From assembly GCF_001704635.1 (NCBI RefSeq), contig NZ_MAXF01000095.1, positions 1 to 64,000 on the forward strand: a stretch of 64,000 bases of DNA. The letters run 5' to 3'. The translations under genes and the position numbers were made by a program. Below, one piece after another: positions 57,516-64,000 of the stretch. Numbering within the stretch: position 1 is the first letter of the stretch; the number at the start of each line of letters is the position of its first letter. This DNA is from Streptomyces sparsogenes. GTDB taxonomy: Bacteria; Actinomycetota; Actinomycetes; Streptomycetales; Streptomycetaceae. The notes under the pieces are model-generated. The model worked only from the letters and a program-made list of their open reading frames with translations. It was not told the origin of the DNA and searched no databases.

Positions 57516-59141
57516 TTACGAGCAGACCTTGCCGTCCGCCGGCACCTTCCCCCTCAGCAGGTAGTCGTCCACGGTCTTCGTGGTGCAGTCGTTGCCGCCG
57601 TTGTACGCGCCGTGGCCCTCACCCTTGTTGGTGAGCTCCACCCCGACGCTCTTGCCCAGCGCCTTGACCATCTTCCGGGCGCCCTCGTACGGCGTGGCCG
57701 GGTCACCGGTGTTGCCCACGACCAGGATCGGCGCCGAGCCGGGGGCGCTGACCTCGGGGTGGTCGGTCCTGCCCGCCACCGGCCAGTCGGTGCACGCGAG
57801 CATGCCCCAGGCCAGGAACTCGCCGAAGACGGGGGACGCCTTGCGGTACTCGGGCAACTTCGCCTTCACGTCGGCGACCGTGTAGCGCTGCTTGTCGTCC
57901 ACACAGTTGATCGCGACGCTGGCGGGTCCCTGGTTGCTGTAGTGGCCGTTCCGGTCGCGGCCGGACAAGGAGTCCGCCAGCAGGAGCAGCAGATTGCCGC
58001 GCCCCGCGTGCAGGGCCTCCGTCAGCCCCATCGTCAGGTACTGCCAGGTGTCCTTGCTGTACAGCGCGGCGGCGATGCCGCTGACGGCCTGGTCCTGGGT
58101 GAGTTCGCGGCCGCTCTTGGTGGGCAGCGGCTGCTTGTCGAGCTTCTTCAGCAGCGAGACGATCTTCTGTTCGGCCTTGTCGGGGTCGCTGCCGAGCGGG
58201 CAGGTCAGCGCGTTCGCGGTGCAGTCCTTGAGGTAGTTGTCGAGGGCGAGCTGGAAGCCCTTCGCCTGGCCGAGGTTGCCCCGCTCCGGGTCCTCGGTCG
58301 GGTCGACGACGGCGTCGAGCACGACGCGCCCCACGTTCTTGGGGTACAGGTGGGCGTAGACGCCGCCCAGTTCGGTGCCGTACGAGATGCCGAAGTAGTA
58401 CAGCTTCTTGTCGCCGAGGACGCCGCGCATGAGATCCATGTCACGGGCGGCGCTGACGGTGTCCACGTGCGGGAGCACCTTGCCGGAGTTCTTCTCGCAG
58501 GCGGCGACGAAGTTCTTCTGGTCCGCCGTCGCGGCCGCGAGCTCGGCGGCGTCGTCGGGCGAGCCGTCCACGGAGTCGGACGCGTCGAGTTCCTTGTCGC
58601 TCTGGCACTTCACGCCCGCGCTCTCGCCGACCCCGCGCGGATCGAAGCTCACCAGGTCGTAGCGGGCGCGCAGCCGCTGGTAGTCCGAGCCGAAGGCGGG
58701 GAGGGTGGACACGCCGGAGCCGCCCGGGCCGCCGAAGTTGAAGATGAGCGAGCCGATCCGCTTGCTGGGCTCGGTGGCCTTGGAGCGGATCAGGGCGAGG
58801 TCGATCGTCTCGCCGTCCGGCTTGGCGTAGTCCAGCGGGACGCGCATCGTCGTGCACTGCCACGCGCTGCCCGGGGCCTTGCCGTCGCCGCCCTGCAGCG
58901 TGCTGGGCGCCGGGCAGGACTTCCAGCTCAGCTTCTGCCCGGTGAGCGAGCCGGGCAGGCCGGAGTCCGACGGCGCGCCGGAGTCCGACGGCGCGCCGGG
59001 GGCCGACGAGGAGGGGGACTCCTTGCCCTTGCCCTCCGAGCCGCCGTTGTCGTCGTTACAACCGGCGACGCCGGTGAGTGCGACCACGACGGCCGCGGAG
59101 ACCAGCGCCCTGGCTCGTTTGGTGCGTATGGAGCTCGACAT
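57516..59141 (-). CDS. Tap/SlpD-like tripeptidyl aminopeptidase lipoprotein (paralogue 1)
   Basis: Secreted serine peptidase of 541 residues, alpha/beta-hydrolase fold, S33-type. The signal peptide ends at a lipobox VAGC (Cys28), so it is surface-anchored; the disordered linker follows. The oxyanion region FNFGGPGGSG (about 134-143), nucleophile GISYGTELG (Ser253), Asp in GNTGDPATPYEGA and His in GEGHGAYN are all present. Related streptomycete enzymes (Tap, SlpD, SlpE) release tripeptides from extracellular peptides. ATG 59141 is chosen over upstream starts. A second close paralogue starts 1.6 kb downstream in the same direction. Confidence 0.92.
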   Translation of the reverse strand: MSSSIRTKRARALVSAAVVVALTGVAGCNDDNGGSEGKGKESPSSSAPGAPSDSGAPSDSGLPGSLTGQKLSWKSCPAPSTLQGGDGKAPGSAWQCTTMRVPLDYAKPDGETIDLALIRSKATEPSKRIGSLIFNFGGPGGSGVSTLPAFGSDYQRLRARYDLVSFDPRGVGESAGVKCQSDKELDASDSVDGSPDDAAELAAATADQKNFVAACEKNSGKVLPHVDTVSAARDMDLMRGVLGDKKLYYFGISYGTELGGVYAHLYPKNVGRVVLDAVVDPTEDPERGNLGQAKGFQLALDNYLKDCTANALTCPLGSDPDKAEQKIVSLLKKLDKQPLPTKSGRELTQDQAVSGIAAALYSKDTWQYLTMGLTEALHAGRGNLLLLLADSLSGRDRNGHYSNQGPASVAINCVDDKQRYTVADVKAKLPEYRKASPVFGEFLAWGMLACTDWPVAGRTDHPEVSAPGSAPILVVGNTGDPATPYEGARKMVKALGKSVGVELTNKGEGHGAYNGGNDCTTKTVDDYLLRGKVPADGKVCS

Positions 59142-59262
59142 AGCCGGTGATCCTAAGTGCACGCTATGAGCGGGAACGTTCAGGACTCTTCTCAGTTCGG
59201 TCACAAATGTCGCAACGTGGACGGTGGGTTTCGTGCGGGAGGCTCCCCCTGGTCGCGGTTCG

Positions 59263-60768
59263 CTAGCCGCAGACCTTGCCCGACGCGGGCACCTTGCCCC
59301 GTAGCAGGTAGTCGTTGACCGTACGGCGCACACAGGCGTCCCCGCTGTCGTACGCGCCGTGCCCCTCGCCCTTGTACGTCAGCTCCACCCCGACGCCCGG
59401 GCCCAGCTCCTGCGCCATCTTCCGGGCGCCCGCGTACGGGGTGGCCGGGTCGCCGGTGTTGCCGACGACCAGGATCGGCGCGGCGCCCGGCGCGCTGACG
59501 TCCGGGGTGCGCCAGGCGCCGCCCACCGGCCAGTCGGTGCACTGGGTGAGGCTCCAGGCCAGCATGTCGCCGAAGACCGGGGACGCCTTGCGGAACTCGG
59601 GCAGCTTCTTCTCGATGTCGGGGACCGTGTAGCGCTGCTTGAAGTCGGCGCACGTGATGGCGGTGAGGGAGGCCTGGAGCGTGCTGTAGCGGCCGTCCGG
59701 GGCGCGGCCGTTCATGGCGTCGCCGAGGGCCAGGAGGATCTTCCCGTCGCCCTGTTGGGCGTCCGAGACGCCCTGGGTGAGGTACTGCCAGAAGTCCCGC
59801 GAGTACAGGGACTGCGCGATGCCCCCGCCGGCCAGCGACTCGGTCAGCCGGCGCGCGCCGATGCCGGGCAGCGGGCGCCGGTCGAGCTTCTTCAGCAGCG
59901 CGCGGATCTCCGCCTGGGTGGGGCAGCTGTAGCCGTTGCCGCCGCCGCACGCCTTCATGTAGTCGCCCAGCGCCAGCTGAAAGCCCTTCGCCTGGGCGAG
60001 GGCGCCCTGCTCCGGGTCCTGTGCCGGGTCGACGACGCCGTCGAAGAGCGCCCGTCCAACCTTCTGGGGGAACAGATGGGCGTAGACGCCGCCGAGTTCG
60101 GTGCCGTAGGAGACGCCGAAGTAGTGGAGCTTGTCGTCGCCGAGGACGCCGCGCATCAGATCCATGTCGCGGGCGGCGTTGGCGGTGCCGACATAGGGAA
60201 GTACCTTTCCGGAGTTCTTCTCACAGGCGGCGGCGTACTGCTTGACGCGGCCCACCAGGGCCTTCACTTCGGCGCTGTCGTCCGGGGTCGAGTCGGCCGC
60301 GTAGTAGGCGTCGAGCTGCTTGTCGCCCAGGCAGCGCACCCCGCTGCTGCGGCCGACCCCGCGCGGGTCGAAGCTGACCAGGTCGTAGCGGGTGCGCAGC
60401 TCCTTATAGCTGGCCGCGAGGGCGGGCAGGGTCGCCACGCCCGAGCCGCCGGGGCCGCCGAAGTTGAAGATGAGCGAGCCGATGCGGTGGCGCCGGTCGG
60501 TGGCCTTGGCGCGGATCATGGCGATGCCGAGGGTCTCCCCGTGCGGCCGGCGGTAGTCCAGCGGGACGTGGAGCGTCGCGCACTCCCACTGCTTGCCGGG
60601 GGCCGTGGTGGCCCCGTCCTGGCTGGCGTCGGGGGCGGGGCAGGCGGACCACTTCAGCTTCTGGTGGGCCGAGGTGTCCGGCCGCCCGCCGCCCCCGCCG
60701 CAGCCCACGGCGGCGGCCAGCAGCAGGGCGACGGCGGCCGACGCACCGGCGCGTACGGGTCGGGACAC
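59263..60768 (-). CDS. Tap/SlpE-like tripeptidyl aminopeptidase lipoprotein (paralogue 2)
   Basis: Second copy, 501 residues, with the same architecture: lipobox VGC with Cys23, FNFGGPGGSG, nucleophile GVSYGTELG (Ser220), GNTGDPATPYAGA and GEGHGAYD. Similarity to the first copy runs over the whole length and is high, so the pair arose by tandem duplication. GTG 60768 is the start. The two may differ in P3-P1 preference. Both would supply short peptides to transporters such as the one at the left of the window, a speculative link. Confidence 0.92.
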   Translation of the reverse strand: MSRPVRAGASAAVALLLAAAVGCGGGGGRPDTSAHQKLKWSACPAPDASQDGATTAPGKQWECATLHVPLDYRRPHGETLGIAMIRAKATDRRHRIGSLIFNFGGPGGSGVATLPALAASYKELRTRYDLVSFDPRGVGRSSGVRCLGDKQLDAYYAADSTPDDSAEVKALVGRVKQYAAACEKNSGKVLPYVGTANAARDMDLMRGVLGDDKLHYFGVSYGTELGGVYAHLFPQKVGRALFDGVVDPAQDPEQGALAQAKGFQLALGDYMKACGGGNGYSCPTQAEIRALLKKLDRRPLPGIGARRLTESLAGGGIAQSLYSRDFWQYLTQGVSDAQQGDGKILLALGDAMNGRAPDGRYSTLQASLTAITCADFKQRYTVPDIEKKLPEFRKASPVFGDMLAWSLTQCTDWPVGGAWRTPDVSAPGAAPILVVGNTGDPATPYAGARKMAQELGPGVGVELTYKGEGHGAYDSGDACVRRTVNDYLLRGKVPASGKVCG

Positions 60769-60840
60769 GGCGGCTCTCCGGGAGGTGGGGGCGTACTGCC
60801 ATCCTGCGGGGCGCGCGGTCCCGGCGCGCGCGGTGCGGGC

Positions 60841-60994
60841 GTACGGGTGAGGCGAGCGCCAGGGCGTACGAAGGCGGACCGCGGGCGTACGAAGGTGAGC
60901 TCCGGGCGTACGGGTGAGGCGAGCGCCAGGGCGTACGAAGGCGGACCGCGGGCGTACGAAGGTGAGCTCCGGGCGTACGGGTGAGGCGAGCGCC
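60841..60994. repeat. 67-bp tandem repeat (2 full copies, third partial)
   Basis: Identical 67-bp units at 60841-60907 and 60908-60974, then the first 20 bases of a third at 60975-60994. Each unit contains several GCGTACG palindromic cores. It lies between the two genes that are transcribed on the minus strand (stop at 61007 to the right, start at 60768 to the left). Confidence 0.95.
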
Positions 60995-61006
60995 TTACGG
61001 GCGCCC

Positions 61007-63988
61007 CTAAAGGGCCTCTTTGCGGGTGAGGTGGGTGAAGGCCAGCCAGCCCGGCAGCACCGGCAGCCAGAAGACCATCAGCCGGAAGAGGAGCACCGCG
61101 GGCGCCGCCGTCTCGTACGGCAGCCCGGCCAGCGTCAGACCCGCGATCAGCGCCGCCTCGACGGCTCCCACACCGCCGGGGGTGGGCGCCGCGGACCCCA
61201 GGGCGTTGCCCGCGAGGAAGACCACCGCGATGCTCGCGTAGCTCATGTCGCCGCCGAACGCCCGGATCGAGGAGTCGAGGCACAGCACGTTGGCGCCGGT
61301 CAGCAGCAGCATGCCGCCGATTCCGGCGAGCAGCTTCCTGGGCCGCTGCAACACGTCCAGCATGCGCGGGACGACGCCCGCGAACAGGGACCGCAGACGG
61401 GTGGACACGAACTTCCGCAGGGCGGGGATGGCGGCCACCACGAGCGCGAGCACCGCGGCCGTCAGCAGCCCGGCGATCACCGTGCGGGACGGCGAGAGCG
61501 TCGGGGTGCGCTCGGTCCCGGTGATGTAGCCGAAGGTCAGCAGCAGCAGGATGTGGCTGGCGAGGCCGAACAGCTGGGAGGCGCCCACGCTGGCCACCGC
61601 CAGGCCGGGCCGCACCCCCGCCCGCTGGAGGAAGCGGGCGTTGAGCGCGACCCCGCCGACCGCGGCCGGGGCCACCAGCTTCACGAACGACGCGGCGACC
61701 TGCGCCAGCACGGTCCGCCCGAACGGCACCTTCTCCGGCACGAAGCCGAGCAGGCTCAGCGCCGCCGCGACGTACGTCAGCGCCGAGAACAGCAGGGTGG
61801 CCACGACCCACAGCCAATTGGCCTCGCCGACCACCGTGCCCAGCTTGATGTGGGTGAACTGGGACAGCAGGAAGTACGCGGCGAAGGCGCCCGCGCAGAA
61901 GCTGACCAGGGTGCGCGGCTTGATGCGCTCCAGCCGCACCGGCTCTATCGGCGCCTGCGGCCGGATCAGCAGCACCTGCCGGCGGATCTGGGAGAGCAGG
62001 TCCTCCTCGCGGGCGTCCTCCAGGGCCTCGTCCATCGCCCGCTTCTCCGCCTGCTTCTCGGCCTTGAGCGCCTTGCGGTCGACCGCGGCCGCGTCCACCC
62101 GGCGCCGGCCGCCCGCCTTCTCCTCGGCCTCGGCCGCCTCCTCGGCGGCCTCTCCGGCCGCCTCGGCCTGCCGCGCCTCCTTCGCGGCGCGCGAGGCCTC
62201 CAGCACGGCTTCCCGCTGCCGCTGCGCGCGCTCTCGCGCGAGGGCGCGCAGCGTGGCGCGGGTGCCGCGGTTGAGGGCGAGGGGCTGCAGCAGCGGGAGG
62301 CTGTCGGCGACCGCGTCCGGGCCGAGCACCTCGACCGCGGCGGCGACGGACCGCTCCGCCCCGACCCGCAGGCCGAGCGTGGTCAGCAGTTGCGCGACGT
62401 CCATCCGCAGCACCACGTCGCCGGCCGCGATCTCGCCGCCGCGCAGATCGGTCAGCACGACCCGGCCGGAGCGGTCCACCAGCAGCGCGTCTCCGTCCAG
62501 CCGGCGGTGGGCGATCCGGCGCGACTGGAGCGCCTTGACCTGGCGCCAGGCGCTCGCCAGCAGTTCATCGGTGATCGCCTCGTCGGGCAGCGCGTTGAGC
62601 GGGCGGCCGCCGATGTGCTCGTAGACCAGCATCACGGCGTCCGGGCCGAGCTCGGAGGTCGCGATCAGCTTCGGCGCGCGGGCGCCGGCCGCGATGGCCG
62701 CGTAGGCCAGCAGCGCCTCCTGCTCCAGGGCCTGGCGCAGCGACTGGAGGCTGCGCGGCGGGGTGATGGTGCGCAGCGTCAGCCGCTGCCAGACGCGGTA
62801 GAAGAAGCCCTGGGCCTGCTGCTCGCGGTCCACGACGGTGACGTCCAGGGGCGGGCCGTCCTCGAGGGTGACCAGATAGCGGCGGCCTCTGTCGGACTGG
62901 CCGGTGTGGCCGGTGTGGCCGTTATGGCCCAGGTGGCCTTTGGGGCCGGGGTGGCCTTTGTGGCCCAGGTGGCCTTTGTGGCCGGTCCGGTCGGCCCGGG
63001 CTCCGGGCTCGCCGTCCGCGGAGTCCTCGTACCGGAGCGCGCTGACCGGCGCGAAGCCGACGTGGCGCAGCCCGGCGAGCAGGTGCTGGCCGGTCGGCCG
63101 CACGTTCGGGGAGCCGACGGCGTAGAGCGTGCCGTAGGCCACGGTCCAGCCGATCAGCACCGTGATGATGATCGAGAACGGTGTGGTGTAGCCGCCCACC
63201 AGCACCGCGAAGGCGTCGAGCAGCAGGACGAACCACATGGCCACCCGCCAGCGCGGGCGGCGGGCCATGCCGACGGCCGTCATATAGGCGATGACGGGGG
63301 CGAGATAGCCGTGGACGGGGTCGCTGAGGGTGCCGCCGGGCGCCGGCTGGGTGAGCGCCTCGCGGATCGATTCGGGGGCGCCGCGGGCCACCCACAGGTC
63401 GGTGGCCAGGGACACCCCGTGGGCGAGGACGGCGGCCAGCACGCCGTCCGCGATCCGCAGCCCGTCGCGTTTGATCAGCCGCTCGATGGCGAACGCCATG
63501 GGGAGCAGCAGCACCGCCACACCGGCCGCCAGGCCCGCGAAGTCGATCAGCAGCGGGGGCGCCTGGTCGGCGCCGTTGCCGATGTCCTTCTCCAGCCCGG
63601 CGGTGGTGCCGTGCGCGAAGGCCGCGATGGCCAGCACGGTGCCGATGCCGAGCATGCCCAGGAGCAGCCGGAGCAGGTCGAGGGGGCGGTGGACGCGGGC
63701 GGGCAGCAGCGGCTCGTCGCCGGACACCCGGTCGACGTGCGGCTGGGGGGCGTCGCAGTCGCGGGCCCCGGCGGCCCGGTCGTCGTCCGCGGGCTCAGGG
63801 GCTTCCTGCCGCGGGGTCTCGTGCTGCGGACCCTCGTGCTGCTGGGAGTCCTGCTGAGGCTCCTGGGGCGACCTGGGCTGGGACGGCTCGCGCTTCTGGG
63901 CGCCGGGCAGCGCTTTGGGGGAGCGGGCCTCCCCTTCCGGAGGCTGCGCACCCTGCTGCTCGGCCTTCTCTTCTTGATCTCGTATCAC
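61007..63988 (-). CDS. Kinase-like / lysylphosphatidylglycerol-synthase-TM fusion membrane protein
   Basis: Protein of 993 residues. A disordered Glu/Gln/Pro tail (1-100) leads to an N-terminal membrane domain (about 105-300, five to six helices). Then comes a Gly-His-X tract (336-365), a soluble domain resembling an aminoglycoside/protein-kinase-like fold (about 385-565; EHIGGRPLNAL, RIAHRRLDGDALLVDRSGRVVLTDL with a VxxxDL metal loop), a charged helix rich in Ala/Glu/Arg (about 570-665), and a C-terminal lysylphosphatidylglycerol-synthase-type membrane domain (about 690-985; APTPGGVGAVEAAL). The C-domain relates it to proteins that flip or modify lipids; the kinase-like part lacks a clear HRD, so it may be a pseudokinase. 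GTG 63988, preceded in frame by a stop. Confidence 0.82.
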   Translation of the reverse strand: MIRDQEEKAEQQGAQPPEGEARSPKALPGAQKREPSQPRSPQEPQQDSQQHEGPQHETPRQEAPEPADDDRAAGARDCDAPQPHVDRVSGDEPLLPARVHRPLDLLRLLLGMLGIGTVLAIAAFAHGTTAGLEKDIGNGADQAPPLLIDFAGLAAGVAVLLLPMAFAIERLIKRDGLRIADGVLAAVLAHGVSLATDLWVARGAPESIREALTQPAPGGTLSDPVHGYLAPVIAYMTAVGMARRPRWRVAMWFVLLLDAFAVLVGGYTTPFSIIITVLIGWTVAYGTLYAVGSPNVRPTGQHLLAGLRHVGFAPVSALRYEDSADGEPGARADRTGHKGHLGHKGHPGPKGHLGHNGHTGHTGQSDRGRRYLVTLEDGPPLDVTVVDREQQAQGFFYRVWQRLTLRTITPPRSLQSLRQALEQEALLAYAAIAAGARAPKLIATSELGPDAVMLVYEHIGGRPLNALPDEAITDELLASAWRQVKALQSRRIAHRRLDGDALLVDRSGRVVLTDLRGGEIAAGDVVLRMDVAQLLTTLGLRVGAERSVAAAVEVLGPDAVADSLPLLQPLALNRGTRATLRALARERAQRQREAVLEASRAAKEARQAEAAGEAAEEAAEAEEKAGGRRRVDAAAVDRKALKAEKQAEKRAMDEALEDAREEDLLSQIRRQVLLIRPQAPIEPVRLERIKPRTLVSFCAGAFAAYFLLSQFTHIKLGTVVGEANWLWVVATLLFSALTYVAAALSLLGFVPEKVPFGRTVLAQVAASFVKLVAPAAVGGVALNARFLQRAGVRPGLAVASVGASQLFGLASHILLLLTFGYITGTERTPTLSPSRTVIAGLLTAAVLALVVAAIPALRKFVSTRLRSLFAGVVPRMLDVLQRPRKLLAGIGGMLLLTGANVLCLDSSIRAFGGDMSYASIAVVFLAGNALGSAAPTPGGVGAVEAALIAGLTLAGLPYETAAPAVLLFRLMVFWLPVLPGWLAFTHLTRKEAL

Positions 63989-64000
63989 CAGTCACCGCCC

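Overview
This is a chromosomal core segment of a streptomycete (Streptomyces or a close relative in Streptomycetales). The evidence is very high GC with extreme third-position GC, frequent GTG starts, many 1-8 base stop/start overlaps, mycothiol synthesis (mshB), and a gene order that follows two blocks I remember from Mycobacterium tuberculosis. One block is the mshB / fdx-dapC / dapE-LOG-folP2-tag-DUF3117 / methyltransferase-sigma-anti-sigma-HtrA-TatB / Mrp / MgtE-N / CorA order (about Rv1170 to Rv1239). The other is the rhlE / ferritin-like / DUF3107 / TetR / DUF3152 / moeZ order (about Rv3206c to Rv3211). I saw no rRNA, tRNA, CRISPR array, insertion sequence or phage gene.

Layout. 1-4.6 kb: a peptide ABC transporter operon on the minus strand (permease, lipoprotein, permease, ATPase cut by the window edge and apparently frameshifted there). 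5.0-13.6 kb: a polytopic protein with a Gly/Tyr/Pro tail, an S9 peptidase, a small membrane protein, mshB and its downstream partner, a large anchored PG_binding_4 protein, and a SirB1-like protein. 13.6-20.4 kb: an acetyltransferase, a 7Fe ferredoxin, dapC, a secreted Lys/Ala-rich protein, a lytic-transglycosylase-like protein, dapE and a LOG protein; dapC and dapE act in consecutive steps of diaminopimelate synthesis. 20.4-24 kb: folP2, a DivIVA-domain protein, DNA-3-methyladenine glycosylase I, enoyl-CoA hydratase and DUF3117. 24-31.5 kb: an envelope-stress module (O-methyltransferase diverging from an ECF sigma factor with its own GGAACC-N16-CGTT promoter, a HxxxCxxC anti-sigma factor, an HtrA protease whose reading frame breaks in a tandem repeat, and TatB), then Mrp. 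31.5-37.3 kb: a DUF1003 protein, an MgtE-N/CBS protein, a lipoprotein, a DMT exporter and CorA. 37.7-43.2 kb: SUFU-domain, zinc-ribbon, PHP, MarC, a 50-residue protein, an NYN protein and a hydrolase. 43.3-51.3 kb: a DEAD-box helicase whose conserved N-terminus requires a CTG start, a ferritin-like protein, DUF3107, TetR, an acidic microprotein, a hydrolase, and a DUF3152 protein with a complete metzincin zinc motif behind a collagen-like region. 51.6-56.1 kb: an overlapping three-gene operon (DUF3492/PelF-type glycosyltransferase, polytopic membrane protein, SDR epimerase) resembling a reduced Pel-type polysaccharide locus. 56.2-64 kb: moeZ, two tandem Tap/Slp-type lipoprotein peptidases, a 67-bp minisatellite, and a 993-residue kinase-like/lysyltransferase-TM fusion carrying ten Gly-His-X type collagen-like triplets.

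Most genes are conserved housekeeping genes. The unusual content is in repeats that alter or extend proteins (htrA frame break, His-rich and Gly-rich collagen-like tracts, the 67-bp repeat), in non-standard starts, and in the reduced Pel-like operon. All family assignments come from motifs and remembered homologues; no database search was run.
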